From contig NC_133401.1 in NCBI RefSeq assembly GCF_047511655.1, forward strand, positions 45,837,570 to 45,901,569: DNA of 64,000 bases, in the 5' to 3' direction. This document shows, one piece after another, positions 1-11,235 of this stretch. How positions within the stretch are numbered: position 1 is the first letter of the stretch; each line of letters opens with the position of its first letter. Source of the stretch: Castor canadensis. Taxonomy: Eukaryota; Chordata; Mammalia; Rodentia; Castoridae. The translations under genes were made by a program, and so were the position numbers. The notes under the pieces were generated by a model. It had not been told where the DNA came from and searched no databases. It was given only the letters and a program-made list of their open reading frames with translations.

Positions 1-295
1 TGATGGTATGAAGTGAGGCCTTTGGGAAGTGATAAGGTCATCAGGGAGAGGCCCTCATGAATGGGAGTAGTGACCTATAAGAGAAGCCCGAGAGTGTCAT
101 CTTCTCCTTTCACCATGTGAGGTGCAGAGAAAGACAGCCATCTATTAACCAGGAAGGAGGCCCCCACTAGAAACTGAACCTGTCTGCACTTTCATCACAG
201 CCTTCTCAGTCTCTAGAACTGTGAGAAATAGATTTCTGCTGCCTATGAGCTGCCCAGTTTATGGCATTTTGTTATAGCAGCCTGAATGGACTAGG
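1..295 (+). mobile_element. MaLR-type LTR remnant (MLT1/MST-like), 3' part
   Basis: Diverged sequence resembling the 3' portion of ERVL-MaLR LTRs: a 'caccatgtgaggtgcag' segment, 'ctagaactgtgagaaat', and a terminal run near 'cccagtttatggcatttt'. Truncated by the window edge; exact subfamily not assigned. Confidence 0.6.
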
Positions 296-829
296 TCTCT
301 CTATCTGCAGACAATCCAGCCCAGGAAGAGGGGCAGAGTTGGAACCCAGATCAGCAACAATGCCAGTATAACACCAATTCATTAATGTTTAAGTTTAAGG
401 CTGTGTTTCAGTGCGGACACATGCACAGGTGCAGGGAATGAGTTGCCGGCTTGGTCTCAGGTGATGATGGCATTATTGCAACCTCACCTTTGTGTTATTT
501 GGATGGCAAAGACAAATCCAGCCCTGATATAATTGTTTTTATGTGGACTTAAAGTTCTGCCTAATGCTAATGTTCTCAAAAAGGACTTTAAGAGCAGGGT
601 TTGAGGTGACAAAGTATACCCCAAAAGGCACTGCCAATCAGTTGAGCAAGGGTACTTGCTGATGAATGCTAACGTCAAAGAAGCCCTTGACGTGAGGAAC
701 CACTAGAAGGACTGACTCAGCCTTGTTGAATTGCTTGAAGGCACATTTAATGGGCATTCGATTAAGCTCTCTTTTTAAAAGACTCCTTGTTACATCTGAC
801 ATTCTTGTAGCTGTAAAACTCCTCAAATG

Positions 830-1140
830 CATGATTGTAAAAGGGGGACTGTTGGGGAGGGGGAACAGTAAGGGAGAGAGGAGGGAAAAAGGACAGGATA
901 AGTGCGTGTTGAATATGATTGAAGTATATTATGTATATGTGTGAAAATAGCATAATGAAACCCACTAAAAACTGTTTCAAAAGGAAGGAGAGAACGGTGG
1001 GGAGGTTAAGAAAGAGTAGCATAGGTGGAATGAATTTGGTCAAAGAACACTACATGCATATATATACATGTATATAAATATCACAATGAAACCTCTTTGT
1101 ATAATTAATTTATGCAAGTAAAAATTTTAAAAAGAAACAA
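830..1140 (+). mobile_element. Old L1 3'-UTR-like fragment
   Basis: G-rich stretch (gttggggagggggaac) followed by 'atcacaatgaaacctctttg' and an A-rich end. This resembles the 3' end of the L1 at 11240-12030. Diverged and without coding sequence. Confidence 0.45.
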
Positions 1141-1284
1141 CAGAGAGACTAACATTAAATATTTGATGAAATAATATCCCCTAGTCTAAGGATTTATCAT
1201 CAATTAAAAGAAAAACTCCTTAAATACCTATCTTAACTAACACAGCTTCTTGTTCCCCTGCTCTTGCATGTATGGTATGGGTGC

Positions 1285-1286
<2 letters not shown>

Positions 1287-1319
<33 letters not shown>
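1287..1319 (+). repeat. (AC)n microsatellite
   Basis: Uninterrupted AC dinucleotide repeat of 33 bases. Confidence 0.97.
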
Positions 1320-1320
<1 letters not shown>

Positions 1321-1464
1321 CACCCTAGAATCCCACTGATAAACAATGTTCAGAGTAGTTATTTCAAATAAGTGAAAATGATATAGGAGTTAGAAAACCT
1401 GATGGCTGACAGCAATTGCTTGCATGTTGATAAGAAAAAAAAGAATCACATCTTGGCATGCTGA

Positions 1465-1830
1465 CATTACGGAATGACTTGTGACACACAGTAGGGTCTT
1501 GCCAACCAGCAGCCCCCACCGCATATGGAAAATGACAGGCCCACTATGACCATCCAAGACCAAACTCCTCCCCTACCCAACATGTAGGAGGAGCTGATGA
1601 CACATAACTCAGTCTTCCCTGATGCCCCATGTTCGCTGAGGTCCTGGAACCCCAGGACCAGCTCCTTCCTGAGCCTGCCTACCCTCCCATCTAGAGAGTA
1701 TACTTTTGCTTTGTTTTTGCTTTGCATTAAAGAACATGTTTCTGCTTAAGTCCCCTCTGATGAGACTACGAATTTTCTTGTCCTTAGACCTGATTACTTG
1801 AATCTGGAAGCAAAAATTAAGCTTGGGAAT
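1465..1830 (+). other. Possible LTR-like segment, unassigned
   Basis: C-rich stretch (ctcccctacccaac, ggtcctggaaccccagg) leading into 'cattaaagaacatg', the order seen in some rodent retroviral LTRs. No paired LTR, no clear TG...CA ends and no target duplication were identified, so this is only a suggestion. Confidence 0.25.
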
Positions 1831-1904
1831 GTTTCTTTTTCTTTCATTGTTTCCACTTTCTTTCACAATTTTGCAAATCTCTTGAAATAACCAGAAACTC
1901 ACAT

Positions 1905-1990
1905 AGATTTTTTTTCATATGTGTGGTACTGGGGTTGGAACTCAGGCCTCCTTCTAGGCAGGTGCTCTACCACTTGAGCCTACCAGAACT
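1905..1990 (-). mobile_element. tRNA-derived SINE monomer
   Basis: Reverse complement of the tRNA-like unit found throughout the window: T-rich tail, 'ggtactggggttggaactcag' (B box region), 'ctaggcaggtgctctaccacttgag' (A box region). Confidence 0.8.
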
Positions 1991-2989
1991 CTCATGAGTG
2001 TTAGACCAAATCATCATAGTTGGGCTTCATGAGTAGTCAGCAGGAAGCAGTGGTTGTGACTGCTCCACCTCGCTCACAGGATTCCCTATCTGGCTTTGAA
2101 CCACTGTGAGTGACATTTCACTGTGTGAGGGCAAGCCTGGCTTTAAGGGGCTTTGTAGCTGCTATCCATTCTCTTACGTCTCCATAGTTCAACTGGACAG
2201 AATAACAAGAACAAAGTCACAGAAGAGAAGATCTCTTCAGGGAGGGGGCTCCAGAATTGTTTGGTATTCAGCAATCAAGGTTTATTTAGTTTAGTGTGGT
2301 TGTTTAAATAATTATTAATAGCTTTAAAATTATTAAAGTAATAAATGTACAGTAAAGAATATTTGAAAAAAGGTCCCTAAAAATCATTCATATTCATTAC
2401 TCTCAAAAAAAAATCAAATATCCTTGCTTGTTTTGGTTTCATGTAAATTGGTAAATTTTGTAGGGCCCAAGACAGATTAGTGGTTTCCTTGATAAGGTGC
2501 TACTCATTTAATCAAATAGCAGTATTAAAAAAAAACATAAGCAAGACAAATTAGGCTAACAACTTTAAGTATTTTAATCATGTCGACCTACTTGAAACAG
2601 AGAATTGCTAACAAAAGTTATAAGAAGCGCATACAAGTTCGAGCAATGTTTTTGCATCATCAGCATTAACTGGAAGTATTTAATATTTGTTTTATAAGAA
2701 AGACAGATTTAAAGAATTCTAGTACCTATAAAATTTGTTGAAAATCAAGTATGTATGGAGGGATAAATAATTCCATTATACATTTGGGCTTTTATTTAAA
2801 GTATTTTGTCTATTCCTTTAAATACAGTTTATTAGAAATACAGTTTATTATTCATTTGGGAAGAGGAAATAATGAGCGCATTCATAGAGTCATGTACTGA
2901 GTAATATTAAACAAATAGTAACTGGCTGGAGTAAACAATTAACATCGTAAGAATTCGTAGCATAGATATTTAGAAGTAGCCCTCGCATT

Positions 2990-3120
2990 CATTGCTCTCT
3001 GTCTGTGGTTTCAGGGTAAAATCCAATCTCTTTCATGATCATACCAGGCATTTCATGTTGCACTCCCTTCCCACTGATTTGCTTCATCCTTCCAGGATCC
3101 GGTCTGTGCTATAAGGCTTT
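2990..3120 (+). mobile_element. L2-like fragment
   Basis: 'gggtaaaatccaatctcttt' followed by 'accaggcattt' and 'cttcatccttccagg' resembles the L2 3' region. Short and diverged. Confidence 0.4.
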
Positions 3121-3173
3121 GTGCTACTACAGCAAAATCCTGACATACTCAGCTATTGAAGAGTAAAGACTTA

Positions 3174-3285
3174 AGAGGGGAGGGGGAGGGATTTAGCAAA
3201 ATGGTAGAACACTTGCCTAGCATGTGCAATGCCCTGGGCTTGACCCCCAGCACCACAAAACAAACAAATAATAAATAAATAAAAG
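3174..3285 (+). mobile_element. ID element
   Basis: ID-type SINE: 'cttgcctagcatgtgcaatg', 'gggcttgacccccagcacc', then an A-rich tail with TAAA repeats. Confidence 0.8.
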
Positions 3286-3295
3286 AGGAAAGGTG

Positions 3296-3590
3296 TATTT
3301 TGGCTAATAGTTTTGGGGGTTTAGTCCATGATTGGGGAGACCCATTGTTTTGTGCCTGTGATGAGGAGTGCACAATGGAGCAAAGCTATTTTCCTCATAC
3401 CCAGACAAGAGAGAGAGGAAGAGACCAGGGTCCCACAATCCCCTTTGAGGGCAAGCCGCCAGTAGCAGAAAACCTTCCAGTGGGTCCCACTTGTTAAAGA
3501 TCCACTACCTCCCAATAGTAACATGGCAAAGGTACAAGACTTTACCTCATGGGCCTTTGGGACTTTCCAGATCCAAACACTAGCACAATC
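3296..3590 (+). mobile_element. Ancient interspersed repeat, family not named
   Basis: Order of segments (ggtttagtccatgattgg, ggtcccacaatcccctttga, ccactacctcccaata, catgggcctttggga, ccagatccaaacac) matches a widespread mammalian repeat that I recognise but cannot name confidently; probably LTR-derived. Confidence 0.45.
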
Positions 3591-3999
3591 CTAAGGGCTT
3601 TGAGCAGCCTTCAAAAGCACTAAGACCCTACTCTCTTGTATGCTTTTCCTCAATTAGAAGACCCCTCTGTATATTCATCTCTCAGCTTAGCTAATAACCC
3701 ATCCTGGCAAGCTCCAGGTCAGTTCTTGGCCAGCCAAGTCTGAAAGGCCATCTGCCATTGAGCCCAGATTTCCTCACCCTGCATGTCAGTCTTTCTAAAT
3801 TAGGGCTCCTTGAGGACAAAGGTGGCCCCCCACCACCACCATCACCACCAACACCCCACCCACTCTTGGCACATGGAAGAAGTTTAATTAATATTTATTC
3901 AATGAATAAGGTTGACCCTCAGGCGATCTGTGATAAATAATAGTTTATTTGATAGGCACTTGTAATAGACTGTTATGTTTAACCTTTAAAGCAGCCCTC

Positions 4000-4015
4000 A
4001 GAAGTGAGTGGTCCA
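4000..4015 (+). repeat. L1 target-site duplication, left copy
   Basis: 16 bases, agaagtgagtggtcca, repeated identically at 6316-6331 after the L1 A-rich tail. The last few bases may be shared with the L1 itself. Confidence 0.88.
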
Positions 4016-5849
4016 CTATCTCCACTCCTATTCAACATAGTACTGGAATTCCTAGCCAGAGCAATTAGGCAAGAAGAAGGAATAAAAGGAATACAAATAG
4101 GTAAAGAAACTGTCAAAATATCCCTATTTGCAGATGACATGATCCTATACCTTAAAGACCCAAAAAACTCTACTCAGAAGCTTCTAGACATCATCAATAG
4201 CTATAGCAAGGTAGCAGGATATAAAATCAACATAGAAAATCATTAGCATTTCTATACACTAACAATGAGCAAACGGAAAAAGAATGTATGAAAACAATTC
4301 CATTTACAATAGCCTCAAACAAAATCAAATACCTAGGTGCAAACCTAACAAAAGATGTGAAAGACCTCTACAAGGAAAACTATACACTTCTGAAGAAAGA
4401 GATTGAGGAAGACTATAGAAAGTGGAGAGATCTCCCATGCTCATGGATTGGTAGAATCAACATAGTAAAAATGTCGATACTCCCCAAAGTAATCTACATG
4501 TTTAATGCAATTCCCATCAAAATTCCAATGACATTCATCAAAGAGATTGAAAAATCTACTGTGAAATTTATATGGAAACACAAGAGGCCACGAATAGCCA
4601 AGGCAATACTCAGTCAAAAGAACAATGCAGGAGGTATCACAATACCTGACTTCAAACTATATTACAAAGCAATAACAATAAAAACAGCATGGTACTGGCA
4701 CAAAAACAGACATGAAGACCAGTGGAACAGAATAGAGGATCCAGATATGAAGCCACACAACTATGAGCAACTTATCTTTGACAAAGGAGCTAAAAATATA
4801 CGATGGAGAAATAGCAGCCTCTTCAACAAAAACTGCTGGGAAAACTGGTTAGCAGTCTGCAAAAAACTGAAACTAGATCCATGTATATCACCCTATACCA
4901 AGATTAACTCAAAATGGATCAAGGATCTTAATATCAGACCCCAAACTCTTAAGTTGATACAAGAAAGAGTAGGAAATACTCTGGAGTTAGTAGGTATAGG
5001 TAAGAACTTTCTCAATGAAACCCCAGCAGCACAGCAACTAAGAGATAGCATAGATAAATGGGACCTCATAAAACTAAAAAGCTTCTGTTCATCAAAAGAA
5101 ATGGTCTCTAAACTGAAGAGAACACCCACAGAGTGGGAGAAAATATTTGCCAATTATACATCAGACAAAGGACTGATAACCAGAATATACAGGGAACTTA
5201 AAAAACTAAATTCTCCCAAAACTAATGAACCAATAAAGAAATGAGCATGTGAACTAAACAGAACTTTCTCAAAAGAAGAAATTCAAATGGCCAGAAAAAC
5301 ACATGAAAAAATGCTCACCATCTCTAGCAATAAAGGAAATGCAAATTAAAACCACGCTAAGATTCCACCTCACCCCTGTTAGAATAGCCATCATCAGCAA
5401 CACCACCAACAACAGGTGTTGGCGAGGATGCGGGGGAAAAAGGAACCCTCTTACACTGTTGGTGGGAATGTAGACTAGTACAACCACTCTGGAAAAAAAT
5501 TTGGAGGCTACTTAAAAAGCTGGACATCGATCTACCATTTGATCCAGCAATACCACTCTTGGGGATATACCCAAAAGACTGTTACTCCAGAGGCACCTGC
5601 ACATCCATGTTTATTGCGGCACTATTCACAATAGCCAAGTTATGGAAACAGCCAAGATGCCCCAGCACTGACGAATGGATTAAGAAAATGTGGTATCTAC
5701 ACACAATGGAATTTTATGCAGCCATGAAGAAGAACGAAATGTTATCATTCGCTGGTAAATGGATGGAATTGGAGAACATCATTCTGAGTGAGGTTAGCCT
5801 GGCCCAAAAGACCAAAAATCGTATGTTCTCCCTCATATGTGGACATTAG
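4004..5849 (+). pseudogene. L1 ORF2 fragment (RT core to C-terminus), frameshifted
   Basis: Broken remains of the L1 ORF2 protein (reverse transcriptase/endonuclease). Segment 4004-4246 encodes [17 protein letters not shown] and the catalytic FADD of the polymerase active site. A one-base deletion near 4240 shifts the frame, and it continues from about 4243 (ATG at 4288) to 5244 with [14 protein letters not shown] and [17 protein letters not shown] stop at 5242-5244 and further frame changes follow; the C-terminal Cys-rich segment (CWRGCG, then HCWWEC in another frame) and the last block (GIYPKD ... ICGH, 5559-5849) are in separate frames. The first codons of the 4004 frame belong to the target duplication. 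Not functional. Confidence 0.92.
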
Positions 5850-6315
5850 ATCAAGGGCAAACACAACAAGGGGATTGGACTATGAGCACATGATAAAAGC
5901 GAGAGCACACAAGGGAGGGGTGAGGATAGGTAAGACACCTAAAAAACTAGCTAGCATTTGTTGCCCTTAATGCAGGCCAACAGGAAAAGGGGACCAGGAA
6001 CTAGAGAAAAGGTTAGATCAAAAGAATTAACCTAGAAGGTAACACCCACGCACAGGAAATCAATGTGAGTCAATGCCCTGTATAGCTATCCTTATCTCAA
6101 CCAGCAAAACCCCTTGTTCCTTCCTATTATTGCTTATACTCTCTCTACAACAAAATTAGAAATAAGGACAAAATAGTTTCTGCTGGGTATTGAGGGGGGG
6201 GAGTGGGAGGGGGTGGAGTGGGTGGTAAGGGAGGGGGTGGGGGCAGGGGGGAGAAATGAACCAAGCCTTGTATGCACATATGAATAATAAAAGAAAAATG
6301 AAAAAAAGAAAAAAA
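4011..6315 (+). mobile_element. 5'-truncated L1 retrotransposon with target-site duplications
   Basis: About 2.3 kb of LINE-1 on the plus strand, running from within the ORF2 reverse transcriptase through the ORF2 C-terminus, the 3' UTR with a G-rich tract (about 6193-6253), and an A-rich tail (aataataaaagaaaaatg). The 16-bp direct repeats at 4000 and 6316 mark retrotransposition by target-primed reverse transcription. 5' truncation is typical of such events. Endonuclease, ORF1 and the promoter are missing, so it cannot move by itself. The identical TSD copies imply a fairly recent insertion into MCC intron 1, antisense to MCC. Confidence 0.95.
6193..6253 (+). repeat. G-rich tract of L1 3' UTR
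   Basis: G-dominated purine tract with many runs of four or more G, just before the L1 tail. Equivalent tract at 28245-28306 in the second copy. Such tracts are typical of L1 3' UTRs and can form G-quadruplexes. Confidence 0.85.
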
Positions 6316-6331
6316 AGAAGTGAGTGGTCCA
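6316..6331 (+). repeat. L1 target-site duplication, right copy
   Basis: Identical to 4000-4015, directly after the A-rich tail. Confidence 0.88.
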
Positions 6332-6719
6332 GGACTAAAGGTCCTTTTTCAAATTTCTTGAGGTTATATACATTTAGGGTTTCAGGAAATGTTTGTATTT
6401 TAGAAAGGCAATGTGTTATATTAAACAATATATGATATAGTATATGATACAATATTTTCAGAGGGATTTGGGATGACACTGATAATAAAACACATATAAT
6501 CATTGATAACCTAACATAATTAGCCACATAAATGAGTGGTCACATTAAATAGAACAAATGAAGACTATATCAACAGACTGCTCAGTCAGGACAAGTTTTG
6601 CTACCTATTAAGTTTGTAGTAAGCTTATGAAGAAAACTGTCAGTTGTAGAGCTTTTGCAATTTCAGAATTGCAAATAAAAGAGTAAGGATCTGCACAGTT
6701 ACTCCTATATATCTCAGAA

Positions 6720-6815
6720 ATACAGAGAAGGGACTCACAAAGGTTAACTTGGCCTCAGCTCATACAGCTGATAAATATAATTTGATGCTTGACTCCAGAT
6801 CTCTATGATATACAC
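6720..6815 (-). mobile_element. MIR fragment
   Basis: 'aaggttaacttggcctcagctcatacagct' region and 'gactccagatct' match the minus orientation of MIR. Diverged. Confidence 0.45.
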
Positions 6816-7004
6816 AAAATAATATATGTAACATGTACAAAAACCAATGAATAACAAATAAAATAATAAAGTAAAAAGGAATCAGCCATCTAACTTAGAA
6901 ATATGAATTACTGGTCTTAACTCCTTGGCTCAGCAGCACAGGGAAGGCCAAGGCTAATTTATTTATGGTTGTGTTTCATAGGCTGAGGAGTTGTCCCTTC
7001 CTTC

Positions 7005-7115
7005 CATCCTCTTTTTTAGATAGTGACTCACTATGTAGCCCAGGCTGGCCTCAATCTCCTGATTTTCCTGCCTCAGCCTCCCAAGTGCTGGACTTACAGA
7101 AATGTGCCTCCACAC
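7005..7115 (-). mobile_element. B1-like (7SL-derived) SINE
   Basis: Antisense B1: T-run, 'actatgtagcccaggctgg', 'ctgcctcagcctcccaag', 'gtgctggacttacag'. Confidence 0.85.
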
Positions 7116-7840
7116 CTACTAAGAGACTGAATTTTGATGGTTCTGAATGTCAGCTTCTTAGGTGATGCCCAGAAGATCTGAGCTATAACACCAGTCAGCC
7201 TCAACAATGGACAATTAGTCTTTTCTAATACAAGGGAATGATGAAGAAAGAAGAGGATGAATTCATATTGCTTCCCAAAAGTAAAACTGATATAATTCCG
7301 GGTTTAAATGAATGAGACACCCCTGGTAAAATCATAGCATTGTGTAAAGCCAGAATGGACTAGTGTGTGCCACCAGTATGGGAAAGTATAACAGAAGCAT
7401 AGGGCAATTAGGCAATTAGGGCTGCTGGGCCAAATAGAAGGAATGAGAAAGGAAGGCCTGTGGCGTTACCCAGACAGAGAGCAAGAGCCCACAGCCCTGT
7501 TTAGCAGGTGTATGGTATGCTTATCTGCAGATAAGAACAACACAGAGTACCCGTCCTCTTTAATACCATGTCACTTTCAGGGGCCATCAGTTGACCAGAG
7601 GAATCCTCAACTGACCTAGATCAAAGGTTCAGAAGATGAAAGGTTTTTGCCTCAGCAAAGTGGAAGTGATTTTGAGGATGAGTTATTGATTAATAGACCC
7701 TCACCCTGACATCAAACATCTCAAGGCTTGCCAGATACAGCCTTGCTCAGACAGCTGGCTCAACAGGTGCAGGCAAGCAGAGAAGTCCAGCTAAGATCAG
7801 GCTGGAACCTGGATGCTCTGAGTAGGCGATGGAAACTAAG

Positions 7841-7882
7841 ACTCTCTGTCTCTCTCTGTCTCTGTCTCTCTCTCTCTGTGTG
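7841..7882 (+). repeat. (CT)n-rich microsatellite
   Basis: Interrupted CT repeat with CTGT units ending in TGTGTG. Confidence 0.85.
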
Positions 7883-9289
7883 AAGATTCCTAAAAAATAA
7901 TCTTTGAAAAGGAATTCTGAATTCCCAGAATCTTACTTGACCTATGAACACTCTTATTCTCTGACTGGTAGGGGAGGACCAGTCCTGATTTGAAGGACTG
8001 TTAGAAGTAACCCAATATCCTGTTCTACACCAAAAACTTGTGATTGCTGATTACATTCTACCTTTAGCTACTCAAAGTGACCACTGATGTAAAAGTCAAA
8101 GGGTGACAAACACTTCAAAGGAAACTGATGACTGACATTTCATTCCAAGAAAGAATCCCAGAACCACTATGGAAAACACACCCACACAGAGGTACAAACA
8201 CCATAGCTGTATTCTGTGGGTGTAGATATTTGAAGGAAGGAGAGGTACACAGCCTAACGCAGAGAACTGAGTTGGAAACTTCTGCTCTATTCACATGACA
8301 TTCAGGGAAAGCTGAAAAATGAGAAAGACACCAAAGCAATACGCTAAGCAGCTGGATGAAAACAAATGTTTATGTCTAAAAATAGAAACAGCATTTATAC
8401 TTAAACCACTAAAAAAAAAAAAAAAAAGGTGAAGGTAAAAAAAACAGAACAAAACCTCCTGAGTGTTTATGACTGACATTATTTCCAGCTTTTTTGTCAC
8501 TGTCACAAAAACTGTGACAAAACTGCAAACTGTGGGTTTACAGAGAGTCTTCTTTAAAAGAACTTTCAGAAGCTCTGACCAATCATGGAAGCTGAAGAGG
8601 GGTCAAGCCTGAAGTATTTGACAACTTCTCTGCCACATATGTTGGCGCAGTCCCTTTAAGGAAGAAGCAGAGAACCTCTCTCTCTTTGGGTGTGATTCAA
8701 CTAAGTGTTGGATTAATAAATCTTTTCCTGTGAATATTCTCATCAGCCTTCTCTCCTCTTTCTTTTCTCTTTTCTCCCCATCAACATACATACCATGTCA
8801 GTAGCTCATCCTCAGCTGGTCAGAGAAGTAACTTCCAACCCTTGTTTCTCCCTGTTAAAAGCTGTGGGAGCCCACAGTCTGTGTGGGAACCCCCAACAGC
8901 TCTGAGTTGTATTCTGTATGCACTGCCCAACAGAGCTGCAAAAGAGAGAAGTGTACTGAAATCTGGCTTCTGGGCAGCTTGTCAAGTCTCAGCAGCGTTT
9001 CGGAGTCAAATGCAGCTTCTGCCTTGCCTTTGGCTGCTGCTGAAGTGCAATCTGTGGACCTGAAGCATCTGCTATGCTTAGGAGCTTGGTAGAAACTTGG
9101 GCTCATGCAGGCTCTCAGCTCCTGCAGTCAGAACCTGCAGTTTAACGATATTCCCAAATGATCTGCATACTCATCAGAGTGTGAGAAGTATTGCTTCATG
9201 GCACTTTATCACATTTCTTCCATTTAGGAAATATTTAAACCAATTATGGCAAGTCAAGTGCTCTTAAAAATACATTTTTCAAACAACTC

Positions 9290-9470
9290 ATTTACTCCTC
9301 AGGAACAACCCCATTCATCATTGTATGGTCAATAGGCATGATTATATCTCCACTTTGTAGACGGGGAAGCCAAGGCAGGAAAGTGTTAAGCACTGCCAGG
9401 CTCGACACTGGTGTGGAATGGAGCAGAGATCCAAGTCAGAAGCCATTCTGCATGTCACGACTCTATGTCC
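9290..9470 (-). mobile_element. MIR
   Basis: 'tatctccactttgtagacgg' then 'gaagccaaggcagg' and 'gatccaagtcagaag' correspond to the minus orientation of MIR. Confidence 0.5.
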
Positions 9471-9511
9471 CCTCTCTTGGAGATACACAAAAAATAATTT
9501 GAATAGATGTT

Positions 9512-9568
9512 TTCCTTTTCTTCTTGGCAGTTGTGGGGATTGAATCTAGGGCCTACAGGGTTTTCAAA
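9512..9568 (-). mobile_element. Short tRNA-derived SINE fragment
   Basis: 'cttggcagttgtggggattg' followed by 'aatctagggcctac' resembles the 3' end of ID/tRNA-type SINEs in reverse. Confidence 0.5.
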
Positions 9569-9797
9569 TAACAACTATCAACTATTCTGGAAACTACAGA
9601 TGGATCATAGCAGAGATCCCCTATTCCCAGAGGAAAGAGAATTCAGGAAGGGATGCAAGAATTAAAAAAAAAAGCTGTTCTCATCAGTCATGAGGAATCC
9701 AAGATGAGCAGGAGTGACAGCTTATGGAATACAGAGTACACTGTTAAACACACAAAAAATATTAAACTTTGGTGATCCACTTTCAATGTCTTTAGGA

Positions 9798-10122
9798 CAT
9801 TCTGGGCCAGGCTCACTGCCTATAATCCTGCTTATGCAGGAGGTAGAGACTGGAAGAATCATGGTTCGAGGCCAGCCTGGGCAAAAACATCACAAGATCC
9901 CATCTCAACCAATGGCTGGGTGCTGTGGTGCACACTTATTGTCCCCAGCTCCACAGGGAAGCACAAACAGGAAGATCAGGGCCAGGCTGTCCTGGGCATC
10001 AAGTGAGACTCTATCTCAAAAATAACCAATGTAAAAAGGACTGGTGGAGTTGTTGAAGTGACAGAGCACCTGCCTAGCAAGCAAAGGGTCCTGAATTCAA
10101 CTCCTAGTACTGCAAAGAAAAA
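9798..10122 (+). mobile_element. Three-part SINE: B1-like, B1-like, tRNA-like
   Basis: Two successive 7SL/B1-like monomers (about 9798-9912 and 9913-10030), each ending in an A-rich 'atctcaa' segment, then a tRNA-derived unit (10038-10115) with 'ggtggagttgttgaagtgac' and 'gaattcaactcc'. The same order recurs at 19310 and 59370. Confidence 0.8.
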
Positions 10123-10924
10123 AGAAACAATCAACAAAAACCCTAAAATGTCTTTAGAACATTGTCAAAGAGTAAAGTGTACAGGGCTGGATGGTATGCT
10201 TGAGAACCTTGCCCTGTTATTAATGCTCTTGCAACACATTAAAGCAAGAAAACCAGATTTTTGAAAAAATGGCACTTTTCTTGCTTTAGTTATCAGGGAC
10301 AGGTCAAAATGCTCTAGAATAAGTTTTAGACCACCCACAGAGCTGAACCACTGGTGGTCTGGAATTGTCCCAGTAGTGACGTTGACCCAGCCATTTACCA
10401 CTCTCTACTTTCATTTCTGGGCCTCACCTCCTTTTAGAAGACCTCACAGCTCTGATCCCCAGTGTGCTCATAGATGTGGGTTTCCTATGGTGCCTATTCC
10501 TCTGTCTCTGTGGGATCATTGGGATCCCTGGGAAGTAGCACCTCAGGTTACAATTATTTTCTAAAGCCTCCAGAAAGTGGATTTCACCCCACTCAAACAA
10601 CACCTTTAGCACAACTGGAAGTGTCATTAACAGTGCTATATAGCTCACAACCTGGAATCTGTGCATTATTCAATTTTGTATCCAGGAGGCATGCACAAAG
10701 GACTGAGGGTAGCTATAGCAGATGACGAGAAAACGAGAAAAACGCAACAGCAACTTTCTTTCTAGCAACTTCAGAAAAACTTAGAAACCTCCCCAAAGCG
10801 GTACTTTTCTGTTTATAGAAATAAACTGCCTATGCAAATTAAAAGAAACCACAAATATGCCAATTATGCAAAAGCACAATTTTTTGGTTTAATTCTAAGA
10901 AGCCAAAGGGACTTCACTGATTCT

Positions 10925-11060
10925 TCCTACAAATAGCTACTGAGTGCTTACCATGTGCCAGGATACTGTTCTAGACCTGAGGATTGAAAGATAAACAAAA
11001 ACAGACAGTCTCTGCTGTCATGGAGCTTATGGTTAGGTGGGCCAGAAAGACATTAAGATT
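10925..11060 (+). mobile_element. L2 3' fragment
   Basis: 'tactgagtgcttaccatgtg' and 'ccaggatactgttctag', then 'tcatggagcttatggttagg': the hallmark 3' end of L2. Confidence 0.75.
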
Positions 11061-11065
11061 TTCTA

Positions 11066-11232
11066 CCAAATCATCTGTAATCCCAGCACTTGGGAGGATG
11101 AGGAGGGAGAATCAAGAGTTCAAGGTCAGTCTGGGCTACATATTAAGACCCTATCTCAAAAGATGTAGGAGAATCAAGAGTTCAAAGCCAACCTGAGCTA
11201 CATACCAAGAGCCTTTCTCAAAAAAAAAAAAA
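11066..11232 (+). mobile_element. B1-like SINE, internally duplicated
   Basis: 'tctgtaatcccagcacttgg' followed by two copies of 'agaatcaagagttcaa(a/g)g' with 'ctgggctacatattaagacc' and 'ctgagctacataccaagagc', then poly-A. The second half repeats the first. Confidence 0.8.
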
Positions 11233-11235
11233 GCA

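Noticed and set aside
4011..6315. Active L1
   Set aside because: Lacks promoter, ORF1 and endonuclease; ORF2 has a frameshift near 4240 and later stops.
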